Shown one piece after another: positions 38,729 through 48,900 of a DNA stretch of 64,000 nt (its first letter is position 1; the number at the start of each line of letters is the position of its first letter). Both the position numbers and the translations under genes were made by a program. The DNA comes from Cyclobacterium roseum (lineage in GTDB: Bacteria; Bacteroidota; Bacteroidia; Cytophagales; Cyclobacteriaceae), in the NCBI RefSeq assembly GCF_010119225.1, contig NZ_WNKF01000009.1, positions 62,001 to 126,000 on the forward strand, written 5' to 3'. The notes below the pieces were generated by a model, which saw nothing but the letters and a program-made list of their open reading frames with translations, was not told the DNA's origin and made no database searches.

Positions 38729-39745
38729 ATGAAAAATCCGGTTCTTCTGCTGATCATATTTACGATATCCGGCTGGATACCGGCTGGATTTGGTCAGAAT
38801 CAGGAGATCATGACCGTGAAGGGTCCCATTCCTGCCAATCAAATGGGTAGAAGCCTTATCCACGAACATCTGCTGGTGGATTTTATCGGTGCCGACAAAA
38901 TCACCGCTACCCGTTGGGATCGGTCGGCGGTGGTGGAAAAAGTAAGGCCTTTTGTAGCGGCATTGCCAGCCATGAAAATCCAAACCCTCGTTTCCTGCAC
39001 CCCAGCGTATTTGGGAAGAGACCCGGAATTACTCCGGCAGCTTTCTGAACAAACCGGCATTCAAATTCTTACCAACACTGGGTATTACGGAGCGGTGGAC
39101 AATGCCTTCCTGCCCGCGCATGCCTTTTCTTCCTCTGCCGAAACCCTCGCCGGGATCTGGACCGATGAATGGAAAAACGGTATTGGACAAACCGGTATCA
39201 AACCAGGCTTTATTAAAATCGGCGTAAACAGCGGTAGCCTTTCCAAATTGCATCAAAAATTGATACACGCTGCCGGACTGACTCATAAGCAAACGGGGCT
39301 AACCATCGCTTCCCATACCGGGCCATTCCTCCCTGCCAAGCAACAAGTAGCTTTATTAAAGGCAAACGGTGTTCATCCGAGTGCCTTTATCTGGGTACAT
39401 GCCCAAAATGAATCTAATATGGAAAATTATTCCACCCTTGCAGCGGAAGGAGCCTGGATTAGCCTGGATGGCGTACAGCCCTCCAACCTACAGGAATACC
39501 TGGAAAAGCTCCGCTATCTCAGGGAACAGGGCTGGCTGGAACAGGTGTTGATTTCCCACGATGCCGGCTGGTATCGACCAGGAGAAGAAGATGGAGGCCA
39601 TTTCAGGGACTTTTCCACCATCAGCACTCAATTCATTCCCTTGCTTCTGAAGAATGGATTTACCGAAGAAGACATAAATCAATTGTTGGTGAAAAATCCG
39701 GCCAATGCCTTTTCCGTTCGAAAAAGAATCTATACCGGTAATTGA
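38729..39745 (+). CDS. exported phosphotriesterase/amidohydrolase family protein
   Basis: 338 residues with a Sec signal (LLLIIFTISGWIPAGFGQ). PTE-type barrel: LIHEHLLVDF (HxH), FIKIGVNSG (the metal-bridging Lys), TIASHTGPF and FIWVHAQNE (His ligands), LISHDAGWY (catalytic Asp). Family members hydrolyse phosphotriesters, lactones or similar esters; the substrate here is not known, and a sugar lactone is a fair guess in view of the glucokinase upstream. Probably a two-gene operon. Confidence 0.88.
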   Translation: MKNPVLLLIIFTISGWIPAGFGQNQEIMTVKGPIPANQMGRSLIHEHLLVDFIGADKITATRWDRSAVVEKVRPFVAALPAMKIQTLVSCTPAYLGRDPELLRQLSEQTGIQILTNTGYYGAVDNAFLPAHAFSSSAETLAGIWTDEWKNGIGQTGIKPGFIKIGVNSGSLSKLHQKLIHAAGLTHKQTGLTIASHTGPFLPAKQQVALLKANGVHPSAFIWVHAQNESNMENYSTLAAEGAWISLDGVQPSNLQEYLEKLRYLREQGWLEQVLISHDAGWYRPGEEDGGHFRDFSTISTQFIPLLLKNGFTEEDINQLLVKNPANAFSVRKRIYTGN

Positions 39746-40013
39746 ACCATCTACCCAAAAATTCGAGTCCTTATGAATTTAAAAGAACTAAGATACAAAT
39801 CGGGTTTTCCTGCTTGAACTATTAAAACAGGATTACCGCGCCTGTTAAATAAAATGGGGCTTACTCAGCAAATAGTTTCCTTACCGAAAAACCTTTGGTA
39901 CGAAACATGCTGTTTCTTTAAATCAAAATGCTTTTCTTTAACAAGAATAGATTAACTAACTCGAACACAAATAAATCAATAGAATCAATTTAAGCATATA
40001 AACCCAAATCAAA

Positions 40014-40616
40014 ATGAAAATCAGAACCATTCTTCCCAGCTTGCTGATCGCCTTATTCCTGATCAACACGACCCATGCTCAGGAGGTAAAAATGAAATCA
40101 ATTTTTAACGGTAAAAGCCTGAAAGGCTGGACCGTTGAACCAGAGGACAATATTTGGTGGACCGTGGAAAACGGAATGATCTCCGTAGAGAATGACCCCA
40201 GCAAAACCGGCTCCACGCTATGGACGAAAAAAGAATACAGCGATTTTATTGTTCAAATGGACTTTCTAATGGGAAAAGGAACCGTAGACTCCGGGATATT
40301 CTTGCGCTCAGATAAAGACCAGATACAAATTGGCATCTCCGGATCCCTTCAGCGGGACATGACCGGATCCCCTTACATTCCTGGAAAATCCTATCCGGTG
40401 GAAGCGGAAGGAGTAAAAGCGCTTCTCAAAACGGACGAATGGAACACCATGAAGGTAAAAGTGGAAGACCAAACCTACACCGTATGGCTAAATGGAGAGG
40501 AAGTCATGACCTATACTTCTGAAAATATGCCTGAAAAAGGCCCTATCGGACTACAACTCCACCCCAACAACGAGATGAGCATCGCCTTCAAAAATATCCA
40601 GGTGGGTAAATTATAA
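40014..40616 (+). CDS. DUF1080 (3-keto-disaccharide hydrolase) protein, exported
   Basis: 200 residues with signal peptide ...ALFLINTTHAQ. One PF06439 domain with the characteristic strands SIFNGKSLKGWTVEPED, YSDFIVQMDFLMGKGTVDSG, GIFLRSDKD and EWNTMKVKVEDQTYTVWLNGEEV. The family is a concanavalin-like fold; members shown elsewhere hydrolyse 3-keto-glycosides produced by a glucoside 3-dehydrogenase. That dehydrogenase is not in the window. Free-standing. Confidence 0.9.
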   Translation: MKIRTILPSLLIALFLINTTHAQEVKMKSIFNGKSLKGWTVEPEDNIWWTVENGMISVENDPSKTGSTLWTKKEYSDFIVQMDFLMGKGTVDSGIFLRSDKDQIQIGISGSLQRDMTGSPYIPGKSYPVEAEGVKALLKTDEWNTMKVKVEDQTYTVWLNGEEVMTYTSENMPEKGPIGLQLHPNNEMSIAFKNIQVGKL

Positions 40617-40826
40617 AAATCAGGTTTCAGATACCATTCAGAACAGAACAATGGAAACTATCAGGTTTATTACTGACCTGGATCATGTTTTTTTAAAAAA
40701 CATTTTGTTTATTTTGAAATACAGTATCAACGCAGAAGATGGATGAAACAGGTAGTCGCCAAAAAAGTCAGTGCTAGCTGTCCATCTAGATAAAACGAGC
40801 TTTTAACAAAAAAAAAAACGATCACC

Positions 40827-41654
40827 ATGAAACGCATTATTGTTCCCGTAGATTTTTCTCCCTATAGTGAAAACGCCTTTCTAACGGCATCGAAAATTGC
40901 CGCAAAGGGAGATGCTTCCATCACCTGTATCAACGCCATCAACTCGGAACTGGACTGGAAAAACCTATCCGAAGCCGAGAAGGCCAAACATCAGCAAATT
41001 ATTGACCTGGAAGCAGAGGCAAAAGATAAGCTAAAATCCTTCATCGCTGACCATAAGGTAAAAAGCACTCCCATAGAGGCCGTCGTAGAAGTGGGTGTGC
41101 CCGGACAGGTGCTGGTTGATTTGGCCGAAAAACAGAAGGCCGACCTGATCGTTATCGGTGCCTATGGCCGAGGCTACGAAGAAGGTAAATTTATTGGGTC
41201 CACCACCCAAAAAGTGATGCGGCAGGCAAACTGTCCTGTACTGGCCGTAAAGAAAGTAATGGATGGAAGGGCGATGAAAAAAATGGTTTTTGCTTCTCTG
41301 TTCAATGAGGTAAGCAGACCGGCTTTTACCCGAATGAAGCCCCTGATCAAAACCATCGGAGCCTCTGTATATTTCCTATACATCAATACGCCTGCGAAGT
41401 TTACCGATAGTGCCAGAGCGGAAAAGCTGATGCGGAATTATGCAACCGGTCAGGAAGATCTGATCATCCACCGGCATATTTACAATCACGAGGAGGCAGA
41501 AAAAGGAATCGTGGCATTTGCGGAGGAAGAAAATGCCGGGATCATCGCCATCGCCTCTAATGTGCGGAAATCCAGCGCCTCCTATCAGATTGGCGTTACC
41601 GACACGGTCCTGTTCAAGACAGACATTCCTGTTTTAAGCGTGAAATTTGAATAA
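40827..41654 (+). CDS. universal stress protein with two Usp domains
   Basis: 275 residues. N-terminal Usp domain starts RIIVPVDFSPYSENAFLTA and contains the ATP-binding GAYGRGYEEGKFIGST (GxxG-x9-GST). The second Usp half (residues about 150-275) lacks a clear nucleotide motif and is degenerate. Cytosolic stress response protein. Ends before a strong terminator. Confidence 0.93.
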   Translation: MKRIIVPVDFSPYSENAFLTASKIAAKGDASITCINAINSELDWKNLSEAEKAKHQQIIDLEAEAKDKLKSFIADHKVKSTPIEAVVEVGVPGQVLVDLAEKQKADLIVIGAYGRGYEEGKFIGSTTQKVMRQANCPVLAVKKVMDGRAMKKMVFASLFNEVSRPAFTRMKPLIKTIGASVYFLYINTPAKFTDSARAEKLMRNYATGQEDLIIHRHIYNHEEAEKGIVAFAEEENAGIIAIASNVRKSSASYQIGVTDTVLFKTDIPVLSVKFE

Positions 41655-41667
41655 GTACTTTTGAACG

Positions 41668-41705
41668 AGGCCAGGGTTTTAGGACAATCCTGGCCTTTTT
41701 TTTTT
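41668..41705 (+). terminator. rho-independent terminator
   Basis: Arms AGGCCAGG and CCTGGCCT followed by ten T's, 14 bases after the universal stress protein stop. Confidence 0.88.
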
Positions 41706-41763
41706 ATTCCCCATTTATTTTTGTAAGGAGCCAGTCGGGTAAAAAGGACCGATTAGCTATTCA

Positions 41764-41985
41764 TTACCGTAAAGGAATATTGGGTTTGTATCCTGTTTGA
41801 AATTGCTGTAATAACGTTTCCGGCGGCATTGGTTTTTCTCCAACGATGGGCATGTCGGAAGGAAAATCTTCGCCGCTATCTTTGCAATCCCAATCCATCC
41901 ACTGCAAACAAGCCAGGACATTCGCATTATTAGGGTATCCAACCCCACCAGGCCCTCAACCTATCCAGGCTAAATCGATCAACAT
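41764..41985 (-). pseudogene. small gene relic with in-frame TGA
   Basis: From an ATG at 41985 (minus strand) the frame reads MLIDLAWIG, a TGA (41956-41958), then 63 open codons to TAA 41764, including GVGYPNNANVLACLQWMDWD and FPSDMPIVGEKPMPPETLL. The second part reads convincingly as protein. I do not recognise the family. It begins 16 bases after the stop of the Na/phosphate cotransporter gene, the same arrangement as the relic at 3175-3387. Confidence 0.4.
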
Positions 41986-42000
41986 CCCACCAAATACGTA

Positions 42001-43650
42001 TCAGTCCTTCTCTAGTGACTCGGGCTCTTTCTTTCGCATGGACCCGATGCCTTCCCAAATCAGTCCCAGACCAGAAAAAACCTGCTGGATCACATTTGCC
42101 AGGGTGGAAATGCTCACATCGGTTTTTTTATTACGGAGGTGGCTGTAGAGAGAATGTATTCGAGCTGAATAATTGGATTTGAGTTTTTCCTCCACGGCAT
42201 GTAGCGTGTGGGCATCCGCTTTATCCAATCCATGGTATTCTTCGAAAAGGGTCAAGAAATCTTTCACCTCTTCCTGCACCTCCGCCAGCACCTCCCCTAC
42301 AAACGGTTCGGTAGCGTCTTCCATTTCTTTCAGGTTATGGATGACATCTTTGAATTCCTTGGCTCCAACCACCAGCAGCCGTAGGGTATGGGTCAACTCC
42401 GACAAGTGATTGGCCTCCTCGGGACTCAGGTTTTTCTCCTGCAGGCCCAGGGCAAACTGAAAAAGCTCCTCCTCCAGGTCTTTAAGTTGCTGGTAATCCT
42501 GAAGTAGGTTCTTAGGTTGAAAGGTAATTTTTCGCCATACTGAGGCATCCTTTTTGGGACCCTTCTGCTTGTGTATGATTTTCCACACCAACTTTAACGT
42601 ATTTTTCAACACCCCATCCAATTCTTTCTCGAGGGCCATCAGCGCCACCGATGGCAGGTCCAGGGGGACGTTTTTGACAAACCGGGACCTGCCTTTGGGA
42701 ATATCCGAGCGAAATCTCCGCTTCAGCCAGCCCTCCAGGGGCGATAAAAACGGAAAAAACCCCAGGATCATCAGTCCGTTTACCAGGGAATTCAACAGCA
42801 CCAGTTCCATCAAAGGGTCCGTTAGATCAAAAACATAACTGCTCGCAAAAATCAACTGGTCGATCCAGAAAAAACAAAAGATTCCTGCCAGAAAGTTAAA
42901 GCCAAAATTAGCCAGTGCCAGTCTTTTTTTATCCGCAGTGCCCCCCACGGATCCAAGGATCAGTGTGAAAGTGGTCCCGATATTGGCTCCTATGATCATA
43001 GACAAGGCATGATCCGTACCAATCACCTGCGCATTGACCCCGCTCAAAACGATGACAATCATGGCCGAACTGGATTGGATCATGGCAGTAACCACTAGCC
43101 CCAATACCAGGTACCACCAAAGTCCGTACTCCCTGAATGCACTCAAATCTACAGCAGAAGCATACGCATCGATGGCTAGCTTCATGTAATCCAGGCCCAG
43201 AAACAACAGGCCAAACCCCAATAAAAACATGCCTGTATTTTTGAGAAAAGGCCGGCTATTATTCAGCAAATAGGTCATGACGCCAATCGCCAGGAAGGGG
43301 TAGGCAAAATCGGCCACGCTGATTTTAAAACCAAAAGTAGCAACGATCCAGGCAGTGAAAGTGGTTCCCAGGTTGGCTCCCAATACCACCCCCAGTGCGT
43401 TGCGCAAATGGAGCATCCCGCCCCCGAGGAAAGCCAGTACCATCAGGGTCACCAGGGAACTGCTCTGCAAAATGGCCGTGATCAACGTCCCAACCAAAAT
43501 ACCTTTCCATGCTTTGTCGGTATAGGTATGCAGCATATTCTTAAAGGAATTTCCTGCCAATTCCTTAAGGGCCAACTCTAGCTGACTCATACCCCAAAGA
43601 AATAACCCTATACCAGCGAGAAACGCCCAATAATCGAATACTCCTTGCAT
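42001..43650 (-). CDS. Na/Pi cotransporter family protein with PhoU-like tail
   Basis: 549 residues from ATG 43650 (the frame extends 28 residues upstream without better sense). Two inverted Na+/Pi repeats with the QSSS signature (LITAILQSSSLVTL and VTAMIQSSSAMIVI) and GANLGTTFTAW / GANIGTTFTLI. The C-terminal third (residues about 340-530) is helical and PhoU-like (YQQLKDLEEELFQFALGLQ, FVGEVLAEVQEEVKDF). Imports phosphate with sodium, or may sense it. Inner membrane. Single gene. Confidence 0.92.
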   Translation of the reverse strand: MQGVFDYWAFLAGIGLFLWGMSQLELALKELAGNSFKNMLHTYTDKAWKGILVGTLITAILQSSSLVTLMVLAFLGGGMLHLRNALGVVLGANLGTTFTAWIVATFGFKISVADFAYPFLAIGVMTYLLNNSRPFLKNTGMFLLGFGLLFLGLDYMKLAIDAYASAVDLSAFREYGLWWYLVLGLVVTAMIQSSSAMIVIVLSGVNAQVIGTDHALSMIIGANIGTTFTLILGSVGGTADKKRLALANFGFNFLAGIFCFFWIDQLIFASSYVFDLTDPLMELVLLNSLVNGLMILGFFPFLSPLEGWLKRRFRSDIPKGRSRFVKNVPLDLPSVALMALEKELDGVLKNTLKLVWKIIHKQKGPKKDASVWRKITFQPKNLLQDYQQLKDLEEELFQFALGLQEKNLSPEEANHLSELTHTLRLLVVGAKEFKDVIHNLKEMEDATEPFVGEVLAEVQEEVKDFLTLFEEYHGLDKADAHTLHAVEEKLKSNYSARIHSLYSHLRNKKTDVSISTLANVIQQVFSGLGLIWEGIGSMRKKEPESLEKD

Positions 43651-43851
43651 AGCTGTGAACAAAAATAGATGCATACCAAATGATGGGAACCTAGGGTTCC
43701 GAATGCCAAATTTCAGCGACCAGAAATAGGGCATGTAGAAACAGGTAAACCTACGCCGCTAAAATTAATGAATTTTGAGGCAATTGTTGGCCTGGAAAAA
43801 TGAAATTACCCGGATGGAAAGCCTTTTTATGAATTTCTTACAGGTAACTGT

Positions 43852-43863
43852 GCAATCGATTGC
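43852..43863. promoter_or_regulatory. palindromic operator, LacI-type (site 1 of 3)
   Basis: GCAATCGATTGC is a perfect 12-base palindrome, with context TGTGCAATCGATTGC shared with site 3. It lies 108 bases upstream of the double-DUF1080 lipoprotein gene. A second, separate palindrome GTAACCGTTAC is at 43912-43922. Confidence 0.6.
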
Positions 43864-43971
43864 GTATTTTTTTTATATATTCGAAAGATAATGGTTATCT
43901 TTAAATCTATCGTAACCGTTACCTGTCCCTAGCGGCAAAAAAACATAAGAACACGTAAACGAACCCAAATT

Positions 43972-45357
43972 ATGAACAAACAAAATCTAATCCTGTTAAA
44001 CCTGGCCATTTTCCTTTTGGCAGCCTGTGGGCAACCCACGGTGGAGACCAAGGAGGGCTGGACCAATTTATTTGACGGGGAAACCCTGGACGGTTGGCAT
44101 CAATTGGATGGAGAAGCTGAATTCAGCATCGAAGACGGTGTGATCGTAGGATCGGCCGTGGCGAACACCCCAAACACCTTTCTGGTGACGGACGAAACAT
44201 ACGAAGATTTTATCCTGGAATTGGAAATCCGGGTAGATGATGAATCGAGCAATTCCGGAGTGATGGTCAGAGGACAACACAACCCCGATGCCAATGACGG
44301 AAGAGGAAGGGTCTTCGGCTATCAGGTGGAATGTGATCCAAAAGAGAGAGCCTGGTCGGGCGGTATCTACGATGAGGCCAGAAGAGGTTGGCTTTATCCG
44401 CTTACTTACAATCCAGATGCCCGAAGCGCTTTTAAACTAGGTGAGTTCAATACTTACCGCATTGAATTTATCGATAATACACTTAAAACCTGGGTCAATG
44501 GGCAGGAAGTAGCCTACCTGGTTGACGATATGGACCAGTCCGGTTTTATCGGCCTGCAAGTCCACGGCATCGGCGACAATCCGGAAAACGCCGGCAAGAA
44601 AACATATTTCCGGAATATCCGGATCAAGACGGAAGACCTAAGTCCCACACCCTTCGAAAATGATGTTTTCGTAGTCAGCACGCTCGACAACGAACTGACT
44701 TCCTATGAAGAGGAAATCGGTTGGAAACTGTTATTTGACGGCACTAGCAGCGATGGCTGGCGGAGTGCTCGGGCAGAAACCTTTCCCGATGGGGGCTGGA
44801 CCATCAATGACGGGGTGCTGACCATAGAAGCTTCTGATGGAAGGGAATCTGCGAATGCCGGAGATATCGTCACAGTGGATCAGTACAGTGCCTTTGACCT
44901 GTCTTTCGATTTTAAACTGACCGAAGGAGCGAATAGTGGGGTGAAATATTTTGTAACCTTAAACGAAAACAATACCGGATCCGCCATTGGATTAGAATAC
45001 CAGATATTGGATGATGAAAGGCATCCGGACGCCAAACAGGGTAAAGACGGCAACCGTACGCTGGCATCGCTCTACGATCTGATTAAGGCAGACAAGCAGT
45101 CCCGATTTGTCCGTCCTATAGGAGAGTGGAACAAAGGCCGGGTCGTAGTGCATCCCGATAATACGGTCGAACATTATATCAATGGCTTGAAAGTAGTGGA
45201 ATACACCCGAGGTTCCGATGCCTACCGGGAACTGGTAGCCGATAGCAAATACCAGAAATGGGAGAACTTCGGCGAAGCAGAAGAGGGACATATCCTACTT
45301 CAGGACCATGGGGATGAAGTCCATTATAAAAATATCAAAATCAGAGAGCTGAATTAA
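43972..45357 (+). CDS. lipoprotein with two DUF1080 domains
   Basis: 461 residues: lipobox LLAACG, then two PF06439 domains. Domain 1: NLFDGETLDGWHQLDGEAEF, FILELEIRVDDESSNSGVM, TYRIEFIDNTLKTWVNGQEV. Domain 2: LLFDGTSSDGWRSARAE, FDLSFDFKLTEGANSGVKYF, VVHPDNTVEHYINGLKVVE. Proposed 3-keto-glycoside hydrolase function by family knowledge. Located on the outer or inner membrane, at the head of the SusCD/uronate isomerase locus and preceded by a palindrome seen also before those genes. Confidence 0.9.
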   Translation: MNKQNLILLNLAIFLLAACGQPTVETKEGWTNLFDGETLDGWHQLDGEAEFSIEDGVIVGSAVANTPNTFLVTDETYEDFILELEIRVDDESSNSGVMVRGQHNPDANDGRGRVFGYQVECDPKERAWSGGIYDEARRGWLYPLTYNPDARSAFKLGEFNTYRIEFIDNTLKTWVNGQEVAYLVDDMDQSGFIGLQVHGIGDNPENAGKKTYFRNIRIKTEDLSPTPFENDVFVVSTLDNELTSYEEEIGWKLLFDGTSSDGWRSARAETFPDGGWTINDGVLTIEASDGRESANAGDIVTVDQYSAFDLSFDFKLTEGANSGVKYFVTLNENNTGSAIGLEYQILDDERHPDAKQGKDGNRTLASLYDLIKADKQSRFVRPIGEWNKGRVVVHPDNTVEHYINGLKVVEYTRGSDAYRELVADSKYQKWENFGEAEEGHILLQDHGDEVHYKNIKIRELN

Positions 45358-45385
45358 ACAAAAATTTCAAATTGAGAAGCTAAAA

Positions 45386-45414
45386 AAACAAGTCCGACGG
45401 GCTTGTTTTTTTTT
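45386..45414 (+). terminator. rho-independent terminator after the DUF1080 gene
   Basis: Arms AAACAAGTCC and GGGCTTGTTT (one G-T pair) with a 3-base loop, followed by a T-run, 29 bases after the stop. Hence SusC is probably transcribed from its own promoter. Confidence 0.8.
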
Positions 45415-45942
45415 ATATCTTCGATCTACTTGAGCAAAACAAAACCATCTTAAAACGAAATAAAAGCTTGAAATTTTGAAACAAGTACTCGTTAGGAAAG
45501 ATAGAACCCTTCCCTTAGAAATACACCTGTGCTCTCCCATTTTTTTAAAAATGGAGGCCCTCGAAAAAAGGAGTGTTTTCTTCTGGATATGCCGTTGAAG
45601 GCATTTTTACAAGTGAGAAAAAGTAAGGTAGCATTCTCCGATACTCCTAATTTCCCCGTTAACTATCGCCGCTTTTTTAAAAAAATATCGTAACTGCTTT
45701 TATTTTATTACCGTTAATATCACTATATTTCCGACCATATAAATCTACGCAACCGATTGCATATTTCTCTGCTAAAAAATGTAGTTGTGACATTAAATAA
45801 ATAATTTTACCCAAATACTAATAAATTAGACGATCTCCTAAAAATGAAAATTATGTAAAAATCAAGAACAAACTCGAAAGCCGGAAATTGTTCCTTCAAT
45901 TTCCATAAAAAACAAATTTCAATTCCAATTAAACCTAAAATT
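45415..45942. other. intergenic control region before susC
   Basis: 528 bases, AT-rich, no gene on either strand. Holds operator-like site 2 (45749-45760), a hairpin CCATTTTT..AAAAATGG near 45538-45556, and the promoter of the SusC/SusD unit, for which no exact TAnnTTTG box was found. Confidence 0.55.
45749..45760. promoter_or_regulatory. palindromic operator, LacI-type (site 2 of 3)
   Basis: GCAACCGATTGC differs by one base from the perfect palindrome of sites 1 and 3. It lies 182 bases upstream of susC. Confidence 0.5.
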
Positions 45943-48900
45943 ATGACCTCGAGAAATTACTTGAAATCAGGGCTTTTATTGCTCCTGATGGTTATAGGTA
46001 CCCACCTGGCACAGGCACAGAACGTGCAGGTAAGGGGACAAATAACCGACGAAAACGAAATGCCCATACCGGGAGCCTCTGTATTGGTTAAAGGCACATC
46101 AACAGGTGTAGCTGCTGACCTGGATGGGAATTATAACATTTCCGCCCCCTCCAATGCCACCCTGGTATTCTCTTTTATTGGGTACTCTCCTAAAGAAATA
46201 GAAATAGGCAACCAATCCGAGATAAATATCCAATTGGAACCGAATGTTTCAGATCTGGATGAAGTAGTGGTAACCGGGTATGGTACTACCCGAAAAAGCC
46301 AATTGACGGGAGCCATTTCCTCCGTTGGCAACAAAGAAATAGCAGAATTACCCATAGTGGATGCCCGGCAGGCCCTACAGGGACGTGCTACCGGAGTAGA
46401 TGTGACCCAGGCGGGAAGTAAGCCCGGATCGGCACCGCAGGTAAGGATCCGAGGAAGACGGTCCTTTAATGCCGGCAACGACCCGCTTTACGTAGTGGAT
46501 AATATTCCTATTGCAGGCGGTATTAATGACATCAACCCGCAGGACATCACTTCAATGGAAGTGCTAAAAGATGCCTCGGCCACTGCTATTTATGGTTCAA
46601 GAGGTGCCAATGGGGTGGTTTTGATTACCACCAAAAGAGGGCAAGCCGGTAAAACCATCGTCTCTGTAGACTCTTACTACGGTGTCAATCAGAGTTTGGG
46701 ACGTATAGAAAATTTCAATGGCGAAGAATTTGCCGAATACAAAAGGGAATCTCGTCGGGCAGTAGGGGAATACCCTGAAGGACCTGCCACCCAGGAAGCA
46801 GACGAAGGCCTCTTCGAACCCAATGAACTGGAAAGCATTCGATTGGGAAGAAGTTATGATTACATCGATGCCTTGACCCGAACAGGGTCTATTCAGAGTC
46901 ACCAGGTTAGTGTTTCTGGGGGTAGTCAGAAAACCACATTCTTCCTCTCCGGAAACATGTTCCGTGATGTGGGTGTGGTAAAACTTCAGGATTTTACCCG
47001 GTATTCTTTCAGAGCAAATATCGACCATGAATTGAATGATAAATTCCGAATTGGAACTTCCACCCTGTTTACCTACAGTGAAAGAAATGGGGAGAATTTC
47101 AATCCACTAGGCGGAGCACTGCAGGAAAATCCATTGGGCAAAACCTTTAATGACGACGGTTCCATTAATTTCCAACCTACTCAAGATGGTTTAAGAACCA
47201 ATCCTTTGGCGGAGATTGTACCCGGTGCTCATGAGGACCTTACCAAACGATACCGGATCTTTAACAGTATTTATGCGTTATGGGAAATTTCCCCAGGATT
47301 AACTTTCAGAACTAATTTTGGACCTGACATCACTATTAGAAGAAGTGGCCGGTTTATAGGTGCTCAAACCAATAATAGAAGAGGTGGGGATCCTACAGGC
47401 AGTATTGCAGAGGAATTTCAGGTGAATTACACCCTGGAAAACATCCTCAATTATACAAAAACCTTTAACGAGGATCATACTTTCCAATTTACTGGATTGC
47501 AGTCCCTTCAAAAGGATAACCGGGAATTTACCAATATTAATGTTTTGGGTATCCCTGCTGAAAGTCAATTGTTTCACCGCCTGGGAGATGCCAGCCAGAT
47601 AACCGGCGCCAACACCAACCTCATTCAGTGGACCTTGCTATCCTACATGGGCAGGTTAAATTATGACTACAAAGGTAAATACCTTTTAACAGCCACCGTA
47701 AGAGCGGATGGGTCTTCCAGATTTGGGGAAAACAACCGATTTGGCTATTTCCCTTCTGTGGCCTTTGGTTGGAATATTGGGGATGAGGATTTCTTAGCAG
47801 GGAGCTCCGTATTGGACCAGTTGAAGTTAAGAACCAGTTATGGTTCCATTGGAAACCAGGGAATTGATCCTTACCAGACTCAGCCATTATTGGCCCGTAC
47901 CGCATACGAGTTTGGCGGAACCGCTGCATTTGGCTACCGACCAGGAACCATCGGAAACCCTGATTTAAGGTGGGAAACCTCCACCACCGCTAATGCCGGT
48001 TTGGATTTTGTATTTTCTCAAGGTAGGATTGCCGGTACCGTGGAATATTATGTAACCACAACCACCGACCTATTGGCACCACAGCCCCTACCTAATTCCA
48101 CCGGCTTTGGAGGATTTATTACCAATATTGGTAAAACCCAAAACAGGGGTATTGAATTGACTTTAAATACCATCAACGTCGACAGGGGTGGATTCAGATG
48201 GTCTACCGATTTCATCTTTAATAGAAACAGAGAAGAAATCTTAGAATTGGCTGACGGAGATGACGTAGGAGCCGGAAGATTTATCGGTGAGCCTTTAACG
48301 GTCTTTTTTGATTGGAACAAAGAAGGCATCTGGCAACTGGACGAAGCAGATGAAGCGGCTGTATATAGTGACCAGCCAGGACTGATCAAGATCGAAGACA
48401 CCAACGATGATGGCCAAATCAATGCTGCTGACCGGCAAATATTAGGATCTGCCGTTCCTGACTTCAGTGGGGGTATTACCAATCGATTCTCCTATAAAGG
48501 AGTAGATCTTTCCTTTTTCCTTTTCGGCAGAGTGGGTTCCATGATCAGAAGTGCATTCCACACCGGTGGATTCAACGCCCTGGCTGGAAGGTACAACAAC
48601 CTGAATGTAGACTACTGGACACCTGATAATCCTACAAATGATTATCCCCGCCCTAATGCAAATCAGGAATTCCCAAAATATTCCTCCTCCTTACAGTACT
48701 TTGATGGTACTTTCTTGAAGGTGAGAAATATCAATTTGGGATATACACTACCTGCTCCATTGGTTTCGAGACTTAAAATGGAAAGCCTGAGGGTTTATGC
48801 CAGTGTGCAGCAACCTTTTATCTTTTCAGAATACCGGAGCCGGCATGCAGGTATCGATCCTGAGACCTTTATTGATGGTGAACAGGGTGTAGAAGGTGGG

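Noticed and set aside
39746-40013. Minus-strand frame with FNRRGNPVLIVQAGKPDLYL
   Set aside because: Open for fewer than 40 codons after a TGA and the plus strand is equally open; no family pattern.
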